Source: Epiperipatus broadwayi (taxonomy: Eukaryota; Onychophora; Udeonychophora; Euonychophora; Peripatidae). From it: a DNA stretch of 64,000 nucleotides. The notes under the pieces are model-generated. The model ran no database searches, was not told the origin of the DNA, and was given only the letters and a program-made list of their open reading frames with translations. Where the stretch lies: positions 14,892,258 through 14,956,257 of the forward strand of contig JAQFVV010000013.1 in the NCBI GenBank assembly GCA_028023455.1, read 5' to 3'. The translations under genes and the position numbers were made by a program. Shown here piece by piece: positions 1 to 12,090 of this stretch; within the stretch, counting starts at the first letter, position 1; the number at the start of each line of letters is the position of its first letter.

Positions 1-494
1 ATTTTTTAAATTACAATTACACTATTTGATCATTTTTTCCTACATATTAATGCACTCAAAAAAAAAAAAAGACTGTGTAAACAAACTATGGCGAACAATC
101 AAACAAAAAAATTTCTTTATTATGGTAGTATATATCCATATACTAAAAAAGGAAAGTATTTTGAAAGATTTATTAGTCTTTCTTTTCTTTTCTTCTTTAA
201 CAATATCTTTTACTTAGAATTTTCTTCATCTTTTTTATAATTCACTGATGCCCATTCATGAAGAAGGTAATTTCCATCGATTATTTTCCAAATCTGTATA
301 AATCTAAAATTATAAAGATTTACATATGTATATCTCATATATATACATAATACAATAAGCAATCTAAAATGTATTAAATCAGCACGACATAATTAAAATA
401 TATAAAAATCCCAAGATATAATAACAATACGTGTATAAAATGTAATAAGGTTTACGTTTTATTTGAATTTTTAATAATTCTCTTAGATAGATAG
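1..494. other. AT-rich flank, no gene seen
   Basis: Only short open frames and A/T runs are present. The last bases, 483-494, are a short GATA stub that abuts the LTR retrotransposon and includes its left target duplication ATAG (491-494). Confidence 0.6.
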
Positions 495-3214
495 TGAAGC
501 GGTCGTATCTAAGTTCGATCCGAGATTCATGAGATCCCACCTTTAGTCTACTTCAAACCCTATCCCTAACAGTGAATCTCCGAATGTAATGGAGCTTTAT
601 ACGTTCACACGCTAGTTTCGATTAAAACAGTATTATTTAAACACTTGTTAAAACCAATTATTTTATATTTAAACTAACTAATATTATTAATAACTTCATG
701 ATAAAATTAATGAAAACATATATATATATTGTAACTGCGTGGATTGTATGTATATATTTATAAATAGTTAAATATATATCTTCGTTATAAAGTTTCATTA
801 CATCGGAATGTTTTATTTTTACTTTTACCATGTCCTTTCCCAAACACAATGGGGAATTTTTATTCATTAGTGAAAATGATAATTTAAAATTTAAGGACGG
901 TTCTTCATTAAAATCGTTTATTCAGATTTACGAATTCAAAAAAGTTAAAGGATTTGAAAGTTTTATAGAAGGAATGGATCTGAAATCAATTAACAAAATT
1001 TTTAACTTTTGATAATGTAAAAAGCATTAGCCTGAAGACATCAAGAATCAGAATGGGCGTGCAGAACGGGTATAAATAGCCCGGAAAGGTTTCAAGAAAA
1101 AAGAAGCCATTACTTTTTCGGATGAGTTTCTACCTAAAGCTACGTCAATTTTTATAGTGTTTTCAGCATGGTGGATGACTAACTTTGGGGATCTGATTGC
1201 TGGACCCTGAAGTTACCAGAAAATCTTCAAATGTAGCTGCAAATTAAAACTTTTCATACCAATCGTGAGCTGCCGAAACCTTAAAGAAATCATTCCAAAA
1301 ATGCTATTCATATAAGATAAAATGTGCACCTAAGTTGTCTCAACCCAACCAGACTCTGCCGTGTAAATTAAAAAAGAAACCATGGAAGGACTAGTAATAT
1401 TTTTATTTTCTGAACCGCAACTTTCTGGCCAGTTTCTGAACTTTACTTTAAATCACATTTAAGTTAACTACTGTTAAAATTTCTTCTCATTTTATAATGT
1501 CTTAATTTGTATAGTAATTCTCTATTTTTATCTCTAGTCTTTAAAATTAATATTTTGTTAACTTTCCTTTTCTTATGATGGCGGTTCACTTCATTAACTT
1601 TATTATATATTTATTGAATGATTATTAATGTCATTTATTTTTGATTATATGCCAATAATACTTCAACTCGATAATAATCTCTTTCGTTAAACTTACCTTA
1701 TAAAAATAATATAGTATTAAGTTTTATAGTTTAATTCTTGCCCATTAGAACTAATTTAATACAGTTCTATTAATTATCGAGTTGAAGGATTTATTAAATG
1801 TTTGCTATTTTTACTAATGGCTGATAATATCTATTAGCACATTTTTTAACCTATGCTCCCTGCTATTTTATCTTTGTTCACAAATTTATTCATATTGATA
1901 ACATTAAAATGTTTTGTTAAAGGTTGATAAAGAGAATAAAGTCAATATATTCTAATTTAAATTTTTTACTTTATATTAATATTCAGGGAGGGCATGAAAT
2001 TTGGGGTATGATTATTATAATTATATAATTGTGTTTAAGCACTTTTATTTTTAAGCATGTTTGATTTTAATCTGACATGATCAGGTCATTACATACAGCA
2101 TTCCTTATGTAATTTGGGTTTTATTAATTAAATACGATGATCATTGAATCATCACTTTCCGAATGTTGCTAATGCGAGCCACCTCCTTGCTTTGTAGGCT
2201 TGTCATCGGTGATATTATTGTTATTTTAATTACATAAAAAGAAATCACTTCCTCCCTCGCTCATTATTATACTGGAACACCAAAGGTTCATGGCTATGTC
2301 TTGGCCTGGCTTTTCTTGTGTTCACGGATTCTTTATAGGACAGAAAAGACTTGTAGAATGCAAGTCGCCCTTCTACTTCTTAAATCACTGACAAGCCATT
2401 ATATTTCGTATTTGTTTTTGAATGCTCATAAGTCATTAGTACTGTTTATTTCTCATTTTCATTAAAGCCCCGCTCTCATGCTGATAAATTATAATGAATT
2501 GATTTTATTAAAGTCAAACAACTTCATACTCATCTATAATTAAATAAGTTCTTTGTTAAATATTAAAGTTATACCCTAAACATTTATCATGCTTTTCATG
2601 AATTGATTTATGGATGTGTGGAAATAAATCTCACATCTTTCATCTATAAAATTAGAATCATAATTTCTTTTCCCAGTAAAATACCTTTATTTATCTTTGT
2701 TTATTTGTCGGGGCATAGACATATATAATTCTCCCACACTTGTATTAGTTATTGGCATATGAGCATGACTGCCATTACTTATTGTAAATTGTAACTCCTA
2801 TTCTTAAAGACTAGAGATAATATATCATCTTAATCATAAACATTTGAACAAATATTTATTATTAAACATTTTATATAACATATTTGGTTTTGACTTTCTT
2901 CATTATTTAATAACTATTTTAATATTAATGCTCGCTGTCTGTATTGGCAACCCGAACATACATATATGAATTGATTTATAAATATCCATAGTCATTAGTA
3001 GAATCAGATCGGAGGTCTCAGAAATCATTATCATCCATTGAACTAGTTTCTTGGCACATAGTCATGTGCCGTCTACATATGTTATTCATTGATTTGATCT
3101 GAGCTCGTGAGTTGGGTTTGGATTCAGTTTGGTCTTGGTTTTAATTCTTTGGTTTAACTGGGTTTGAATCCGACCACAGGTTAAGTTGTTGGTGTGTAAT
3201 ATATGACCGGTACA
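495..3214 (+). repeat. 5' LTR
   Basis: This is the 2.72-kb left copy of the terminal direct repeat. It starts TGAAGCGGTC and ends GACCGGTACA. It contains a TATA box at 1071. Stretches around 2020-2100, 2290-2360 and 2660-2880 match the right copy almost base for base. The short open frame at 830-1012 is broken in the right copy, so the LTR is treated as non-coding. Confidence 0.85.
1071..1079 (+). promoter_or_regulatory. LTR TATA box (5' copy)
   Basis: TATAAATAG is preserved in both LTR copies (here and at 8993), about 577 bases into the LTR, and is followed by a conserved purine-rich block (AAGAAAAAAGAAGCC). It is the likely U3 promoter, which would put the U3/R border near 1100. This assignment is inferred from motif and position. 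Confidence 0.5.
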
Positions 3215-3227
3215 GTCATTATGTTTT

Positions 3228-3250
3228 TGGCTGCCCAATTGTTGGGGTCT
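3228..3250 (+). promoter_or_regulatory. Primer-binding site of the LTR element
   Basis: TGGCTGCCCAATTGTTGGGG lies 13 bases after the 5' LTR end. The TGGCTGCCCAA...GGGG form resembles the primer-binding sites of Gypsy-type elements, where a tRNA 3' end ending in CCA pairs. The tRNA was not identified. Confidence 0.55.
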
Positions 3251-6200
3251 CAATTTATTAAATCTCACACCCTGCAGAATGATATATGTTTTAAAAAAAA
3301 AAAAGTTATGCAATTTCTAATGCTTAGCCGCAATGATTTTAACATATTAAAATGTCATTTTTTAGTCTCTTATATTTAAATGTTTCCAAGATTACTTAAA
3401 TGTTCGTTCATTAATAGATTTTGTTAGTTAAATACTGTAACCAATATGAGTAAAACAGTACTGTTAGTCAAAATAATTATTAAAAAAAGTATAAGATGAT
3501 TAAGATATATATAAATTAATTATATGTGTATCTTATACTATCTCAGTGTATATATTGTAACAGGCACATATGTACGTTACATTGTTTTTTTATTAGTAAA
3601 CATGAAAAGAATAAAAGTTCGCAAATAAAAACTTCTTTTTTAAGAATTAAAAATTGAAAATTAAAAAAATCTATCTTAAACTCGTAGATATATAAAATTG
3701 CACTGATGAAAAAAATTATTAAAATAAAACTTTATTAAAAATAGAAAAAATATTTTAAAAGCAAAAACTTAAAAAGATTTAGAGATAAAAATATATCTTT
3801 AATTTTGGAAAACACATTAAGTAATCAGAAAATGGAAATGATTGTTTTAATTAGTTAAATATAAACTAGCCTTGGGCATTTAAATGTATAAGCAACAGTC
3901 AGATAGGAGAGAAAAACAATGGAATCGGACCTCAGCGAAAGGACCATCACATCGATGACGTAATGTTGAGTTAATCCACAAAATTAATATAAAAGGAAAG
4001 GTTGGAAATAAAAAGAGTTATTACGATGTGACTATATGTGTTAGTGCAGAGTTAAAGGAGAAGGGATTGAAAAGACGCACTCTTCAATCCCTTCAGTTTT
4101 GTTAAAAAAAAAAGAGAAATGACATCGTTTTTTTCTACATTAAGGACCAACTAAACTAAAAGACCTCCGGATAAATAAAAAAAACGATGGCTAACTCAAC
4201 CAATCTTTTTAGGATGGTGTGGGAATTCATGTTCAAATGGCAAGCAACAGATAAAGATGAACTGTTTAAAACCGTAAAAACTTTATAATTAATGGACATT
4301 AAATTAAAAACTTTCCGTATTTAAAATAATTAAGAAATAGAATCCTATCTGACCAACGTTATTTATTAATTAGTTATAATTTTATTTAATGTATTTCTTT
4401 TGTAAAATCATTTCCATTTATTTATTTATTTGTTCTTTAAGTTTTATTATGATTTCTGTTTTTCGTTAAACTAGTTATATAAATATTAAACTTAAGTCAG
4501 GCGTGAATGGCTATATAGATTTGTAAAGTTATATTAGGGGAGGGTAATCTTAGATTATTCATTTCGTAGTTGAATTAGGTCAATGGATTGGATATATTGG
4601 TGTAATTAGTAGATGTAGTATGAGATTCGCTATGGGCAGAATCGCTATTATATGCCACACACACTCGTTTTGCCTATGGGAGGAATTATGACGGAGACCG
4701 CAGTTCCTTCCTATGTAGTTTTTTTTTATTGCTCTCATCATCAGATAGATGTAATATTCCTATCTGATGAGAAGCAGTTTCTTCTCTTAACCTAATTGTG
4801 CTGCCGTATTCGTATTACATTGAACACATCGATATATCAGATGGATTGAAGTTTGGTTTGACTGCGAACCTTTGGCCTAAAGTTAAACAAAGATTGAATA
4901 TTTTCTTTTCAAATGCAAATCTATGTAGTCTATTCATACTCAACATTCTAAATAAAGGTGCATTAAATTTAAGTTGGGTATAGACGCTTGCATGGGTTCG
5001 TTACCGGTTGATTATGTTTTTGGTTTTCATATTTGATCAAAATATATAGACATTCGGTAAATACTGATACCTTACGGTGAGTATCTAAGATATATTTATG
5101 TTGGATGTCTTTTAAGTTATTGGTGTCAATGCAGTGTCTTATGATGAACACCATTGGGTTTCTTGTATTCCCTATGCAATTGACGGTATCAATGACTTTG
5201 TATTTTGATCGTTTATGTTTATTTTGAAATGTTTTTTTGACCGTGTAATCTATGTAACCAATATATACTCAACATTAAAAACACATTTTATAAACCCATC
5301 TGTGCGAACTTATAAAAAAATTAAAATGTAAACTTATAATATTATAAAAATTAAAATGTAAATTTAAATTCTAAAATCAAGTTAAAATTCAAAGTAAAAG
5401 TTATTCTAAAATAATGCTAAATTTTATATATGTGTGTAAATAAATGTTTGTGTGTTAATTACTGGCAGTGGCTTATTTTATTTTTTTTTATATATTCTTA
5501 GATAAGAATTTATTATAAATATAAATCTCTGCTACTCCCTGAGCTAGTGACAATGGGCTAATGACTGGATATCAAAATATATAAAAAAAAAAAAAATTTT
5601 TTTTTTTGACTTACATATCTGCCTACTTTATAAATTTTTCTAGGTTCAAATGCCTGGATGGCGCCCTGTAGTACTAGATTATGTTAAAGGCATCTTCTCC
5701 GGATCGTTACAATATATTATACGTTTATTTAATACGCGTACGTGACAGTAAGGAGGGGAGAAAATTGAAGTATTAGAAAAGTAGTTGGTGTAGATTGAAG
5801 CATGGGGTAGAATAGATGAAAGAAATTTTTTTTCTTTGTCAAAATTAAGCAGTGTATTATATTTCGATTTTTATATTTAGAAGTAGCCAATATCGATATC
5901 ATGTTAAAAGTTTTAATTTAAAAGTATTGCTTGCTAGCATATATTTCAAATTTTTGCTTCTTATTATTAGTAGCCTCAAAGCAGGTGAAGATCTTCAAAC
6001 TGGGAATTGTATGTCAAGCAATCCACTGTAGTGGACATTACACTTTAATGACAGTGATTTCTAGAGTAACCTCAAAGCAGGTGAAGACCCTTTATGTAAT
6101 ACCAAGCATCCAGATGTAGTTGGCAAAATGCTTCAATGGTTTACATGTTCTTATGCTAGCAAGAGTGAAAATTGATATCGACAAATAAAAGTTATTGTAA

Positions 6201-6911
6201 AATATTAATTCTAACAGGTTTTTTTTGTGATAGCCTCACGCTTTTTGGAAATGAAATATCTAATAGAGTTAAACTTCTATATTCAAACTTAGGTCAGTAA
6301 TGCATTGTCAGTTTGTAGTAAATAATAATTATTTATGAAGTAAATTGTTTTATTCTAAATTATGTCAATCATATATGGTTTGGGTGGTCAATGGGTTATT
6401 TGACATATCCTATTGATCTCATTTTGCTGACTGGTGCCCAGATAAATAAATTTGTCAGCAAATATGGCTGTCAGTACAGCAGTGAATGAGTTGTCTAAAT
6501 AGAAACCAAATATATCCAATATAAATAGAGAATTACTAATATTACTCTGCTAATATATATAAAATATTTGACTGTTTTACTAATTACTTGTATAGTTCTT
6601 TTTTTAGACTTGAGAGAACAGCAGAACACAAAGGAAAGTAAATAATGTTTTCTTTGTTATATTTAATAGTTTTAAGAAAACATATGTCTCATTCACATAA
6701 TTAACAGTAAGAGCCGATTAACACAAATGTAGGTGAACTAGAAAGGACAGATTAGATAGATTGGTAAAATAAAATGTAGCAGCTGATGAAGATGGGGACA
6801 AATGGGGACCAGTAGTCAGAAACCTAACTAAATGTATTAAGTCAGTATATAAATATTCGCACTGATAGTGCCACATAATTTTATTATCTATATTGTTTAC
6901 ATATTAAAAAA
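3251..6911. other. Non-coding interior of the LTR element
   Basis: About 3.7 kb without a convincing gene, where gag-pol would normally lie. It contains a perfect 12-bp-stem hairpin (4060-4071 with 4083-4094), a second hairpin at 4737-4773, and a partial tandem duplication around CCTCAAAGCAGGTGAAGA (about 5970 and 6072). That duplication is flanked by short inverted ends reading TTGCTAGCATA (about 5932) and TATGCTAGCAAG (about 6153). A TATA-like TATATAAATA sits at about 6846, shortly before the gag start. Confidence 0.6.
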
Positions 6912-7074
6912 ATGGAAGGAGAGCAAGTGAACAAAGAGTCAATTGTGGATAGTGATGCACCTTCAACAGCATCCAGTGATCACGAGATTACCTTCAAATA
7001 TCCAGTTTAAAAGAGTGCAATCATCAAAGAAGAAAAAAACTAAAAATGATCGTGATGATTGAGAAATTTTATAC

Positions 7075-8181
7075 ATGCTCATCAGGGAGATGAGAGAAGA
7101 CAGAACATTAATGCTCATGATGATGGAAAGATTTTTGAAAATAGAGGGAAACCAATGTATCCAAACTAACCCAAACACAGAGAAAGTAGAGCATTGTAGA
7201 GCAACAAACACTTATGAGGCCCCAAGAAAAGGTGGAGAAGATTTTCAAACCATACCAAAAGGGATTATGGACAATAACGAAGATCATAGTGTAGAAGACT
7301 TAAGTCAGGAAATAGCTGAAGAAACTAGCAAGGCTGATTTAAAGGTAGAGATGGAGAAAGATGATGACAAGGTCTCAATATCAAAAGTAGACAAAGATAC
7401 CACTAGCAAGATTAAACCAGATGAAAGAGAAATGGGATGGAGAATGAATCCTCAACTTAGTCTTATGGACTTTAAGATACCATCTCTCATATCCTCTATC
7501 CAGATTCAAATTTTCAAGGGAGACCCAGGAGAGAATCCCTTAGCTCATTTAGATAGCATGAGGGAATTTTTCAGTCTACATCCAGTTATAGAGAAGGAGA
7601 AGACCATATTAGCCAGCCATTACCCAAGAGAGGCTGCAAAGGCATGTTGGAAGTTATTAAAACACCCACCTACAAGGATCCAAAGTTATGAAAATGCAAT
7701 ATTGAAGAAATACTGGAGTGAAGAATGGCAAGAAGGCATCTTACACAGATTGACTAGCCAGAGATATCAGGAAGACTCCAGGCAGGGATATGCATCCTAC
7801 TTCATACAACAGGTCATAGTCTTCAAATCCCTCACAGCATATAAATATAATGATCAACATATCATTCGAACAGTAAGGCATAATTTACCACCTTGGATTC
7901 AGAGAATTATGATTGGGATGCGCATAATGTCTTTAGAAAATGTCTTGGGATTACTGACTGCCATCGACTATGGAGACTTGGCACCAACTAGAAAGGACCA
8001 AGAGTATTACCATCATCAAAAGTTTAAAATGTGCCACCTGATCCAGGGAAATGATAGAATAAATAATAAGTTTAGGGACTGGTATACAGATGGACAGACT
8101 AACACAACCATAAAAATAATGAGACCAGATAAACAGATTTACTGCATAGTACATCAAGTAATATTTAAACACAATCCATAA
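7075..8181 (+). CDS. Gag-like capsid protein of the LTR element
   Basis: The 368-codon ORF carries a retrotransposon Gag (Retrotrans_gag type) core at about residues 133-305. Visible signatures are F-x-G-D-x-x-E-N-P-x-x-H-L-D near residue 146, a K-A-C-W-K segment, and the L-x-x-x-Y-W-S-E-E-W block. The N-terminal 120 residues are charged and low-complexity. The true start may be ATG 6912, because 6912-7074 reads as an acidic leader but is broken by a stop (about 7010) and another at about 7060. ATG 7075 is merely the first Met after them. No CCHC zinc knuckle is visible at the C-terminus; only a lone CHLIQG-type remnant is seen near residue 322. The ORF ends 150 bases before the PPT, so nothing like pol follows. 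The role would be capsid assembly and RNA packaging. The open frame is notable because nearly all other element ORFs here are broken. Confidence 0.7.
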   Translation: MLIREMREDRTLMLMMMERFLKIEGNQCIQTNPNTEKVEHCRATNTYEAPRKGGEDFQTIPKGIMDNNEDHSVEDLSQEIAEETSKADLKVEMEKDDDKVSISKVDKDTTSKIKPDEREMGWRMNPQLSLMDFKIPSLISSIQIQIFKGDPGENPLAHLDSMREFFSLHPVIEKEKTILASHYPREAAKACWKLLKHPPTRIQSYENAILKKYWSEEWQEGILHRLTSQRYQEDSRQGYASYFIQQVIVFKSLTAYKYNDQHIIRTVRHNLPPWIQRIMIGMRIMSLENVLGLLTAIDYGDLAPTRKDQEYYHHQKFKMCHLIQGNDRINNKFRDWYTDGQTNTTIKIMRPDKQIYCIVHQVIFKHNP

Positions 8182-8330
8182 TGAGACATATAACTTTTGT
8201 TTTATTTGTACAGATGATAGTACTCACACTAATGCTGTTCTCCCGGAGTCTGCCAATTATTAAAGTTAAATAAATATAAAAATGTATCAAATATAAGTAA
8301 GGAAATTTTTTTTCATTGTTTTTTTTTTAA

Positions 8331-8341
8331 GTGGAAAAAAA
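8331..8341 (+). promoter_or_regulatory. Polypurine tract before 3' LTR
   Basis: GTGGAAAAAAA directly abuts the TG of the right LTR, where the plus-strand primer of an LTR retrotransposon is expected. Confidence 0.65.
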
Positions 8342-11130
8342 TGAAGTGGTCAGATCTAAGTTCGATCCGAGCTTCATGAGATCCCACCTTTAGCCTACTC
8401 AAAACCCTATCCCTAACAGTGAATTTCCGAATGTAATGGAGCTTTATACGTTCAATGCATGCTAATTTTGATTAAAACAGTATTATTTAAATATTTGTTA
8501 AAACCAATTATTTTATATTTAAACTAACTAATATTATTAATAACTTCATGATAAAATTATTAATGAAAATATATATATTGTAACTGTGTGTATTGTATGT
8601 ATATATTTATATATATATCTTCATTATAAAGTTTCATTATGTCTCGGAATGTTTTATTTTTACTTTTACCATTTTGTTCAAATTTATGTGATTAAATGCT
8701 ACATTCTTTCGATAAGCTTTCAGATCATCCTTTCCCAAACACAACGGGGAATTTTTATTAGTTAGTGAAAATGATAATTTAAAATGTAAGGGCGGTTCTT
8801 AATTAAAATCATTTATTCAGACTTACAAATTCATTTTCTAAATAGAAAATGAATTCAAAGTTAATAGATTTGAAAGTTTTATTGAAAGAATGGATCTGAA
8901 ATCAATTAACAAAATGTTTAACTTTTGATAATGTAAAAAGTGTTAGCCTGAAGGCATCAAGAGTCAGAATGAGTGGGAAACCACAGGACAGGTATAAATA
9001 GCCTGGATAGATTTCAAGAAAAAAGAAGCCATTACTTTTTCAGAAGAGTTTCTACCTAAAGCTACTTCAATTTTAATTATAAATTTTTATAAGTGTTTTC
9101 AGCATGGTGCATGGCTAACTCTGGGGATCTGATTGCTGGATACCGAAGTTCCCAGAAAATCTTCAAATGTAGCTGCAAATCAAAACTTTTTCATACCAAT
9201 CACGAGCTGCTGAAACCTTAAAGAAATCAATCCAAAAATGCTATTCATATAAGTTAAAATGCCCACGTACATTGTCTCAACCCAACTGGACTCTGCCATG
9301 TAAATTAAGAAAGAAACCATGGAAGGACTGGTAATATCTTTATTTTCTGAACCGCAACTTTCTGGCCAGTTTCTGAACTTTACTTTAAATCACATTTAAG
9401 TTAACTACTGTTAAAATTCCTTCTCATTTTATAATATCTTAATTTGTATAATAATTCTCTATTTTTATCTCTAGTCTTTAAAATCAATATTTCATTAACT
9501 TTTTTTTTCTCATGATGGCAGTTTGCTTAACTAACTTTATTATATATCGAATGATTATTAATGTCATTTATTTTTGATTATATGCCAATAATACTTCAAC
9601 TCGATAATAATCTCTTTCGTTAAACTTACCTCATAAAAATAATATAGTATTAAGTTTTTTAGTTTAATTCTTGCCCATTAGAACTAATTTAATATGGTTC
9701 TATTAATTATCAAGTTGAAGGAAGGATTTATTAAATGTTTGCTATTTCTACTAATGGCTGATAATAACTATTAGCCTATTTTCTAACCTATGCTCCTGGC
9801 TATTTTATTTGTGTTTATAAATTTATTCATATTGATAATATTAAAATGTTTTGCTAAAGGTTGATAAAGGGAATAAAATCAATATATTCTGATTTAAATT
9901 TTATACTTTATATTAATATTCAGGGAGGGCATGAAATTTGGGGTATGATTATTATAATTATATAATTGCATTTAAGCATATTTATTTTTAAGCATGTTTG
10001 ATTTTAATCTGACATGATCAGGTCATTATGTAGAGCATTCCTTATGTAATTTGGGTTTTATTAATTAAATATGATGATTGTTGAATCATCACTTTTCGAA
10101 CATTGCTAACATGAGCCACCTCCTTGCTTCATAGACTTGTCATCAGTGATCTTATTGTTAATTTAATTACATAGGAAGAAATCACTTCCTCCCTCATTCC
10201 TTATTATACTGGAACACCAAAGGTTCACGGCTATGTCCTGGCATGGCTTTCTCTATGTTCACAGATTCTTTATAGGACAGAAAAGACTTGTAGAATGCAA
10301 GTCGCCCTTCTACTTCTTAAATCACCCACAAGCCATTATATTTCGTATTTGTTTTTGAATGCTCATAAGTTGTTAGTATTGTTTATTTCTCATTTCTAAT
10401 AAAGCCCCGCTCTCATGCTCATAAATCGTTATGAATTGATTTTATTAAAGTCAAACAACTTCATACTCATCTATAATTAAGTAAGTTCTTTGTTAAATAT
10501 TAAAGTTATACCCTAAATAATTATCATGCTTTTCATGAGTTGATTTATGAATGTGTCAAAATAAATCTCACATCTTTCATCTATAAAATTAGAATCATAA
10601 TTTTTTTCCCAGTAAAATACCTTTATTTACCTTTGTTTAATTGTCGGGGCATAGACATATATAATTCTCCCATACTTGTGTATTAGTTATTGGCATATGA
10701 GCACGACTACCATTACTTATTGTAAATTGTAACTCCTATTCTTAAAGACTAGAGATAATATATCATCTTAATCATAAACATTTGAACAAATATTTATTAT
10801 TAAACATTTTATATAGCATAATTTTGTTTTGACTGTTTTCATTATTTAATAACTATTTTAATATTAATGCTTGCTGTCTGTATTGGCAATCCGAACATAT
10901 ATATATGAATCTTTTTATAAATATCCATAGTCATTAGTAGAGTCAGATCAGCGGTCAGAAATCATCATCATCCATTGAGCTAGTTCTTTAGCGCATAGTC
11001 ATGTGCCGTCTACATATGTCATCCATTGATTTGATCTGAGCTCTGAGTTGGGTTCAAATTCAGTTTGGTCTTGGATTTAATTATTTGGTTTAACTGAGTT
11101 TGAATCCGACCACAGGTTATGACCGGTACA
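8342..11130 (+). repeat. 3' LTR
   Basis: This is the 2.79-kb right copy, colinear with the 5' LTR apart from small indels. It starts TGAAGTGGTC and ends GACCGGTACA, next to the ATAG target duplication and the GATA array. An AATAAA (about 10398) is retained here where the 5' copy reads CATTAAA. Confidence 0.85.
8993..9001 (+). promoter_or_regulatory. LTR TATA box (3' copy)
   Basis: TATAAATAG at the position equivalent to 1071-1079 in the 5' LTR. Confidence 0.5.

Positions 11131-12090
<960 letters not shown>

Larger units (their letters stand above)
495..11130 (+). mobile_element. LTR retrotransposon with 2.7-kb LTRs, gag only, no pol
   Basis: Two direct repeats (495-3214 and 8342-11130) both begin TGAAGYGGTC and end GACCGGTACA, giving the TG...CA ends of LTRs. 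They are flanked by the 4-bp duplication ATAG (491-494 and 11131-11134). A primer-binding-like site follows the left LTR and a purine tract precedes the right one. The 5.1-kb interior holds one gag-like ORF close to the right LTR. No protease, reverse transcriptase, RNase H or integrase frame was seen. By eye the LTRs differ at roughly 5-10% of sites, many of them CG versus TG/CA, so the insertion is old. Element structure is seen directly; that it is non-autonomous is inferred from the absence of pol. An internal deletion of pol is the alternative. Confidence 0.85.

Noticed and set aside
830-1012. 60-codon ORF in the 5' LTR
   Set aside because: The matching region of the 3' LTR (8745-8930) has stops and indels, so there is no sign of coding constraint.
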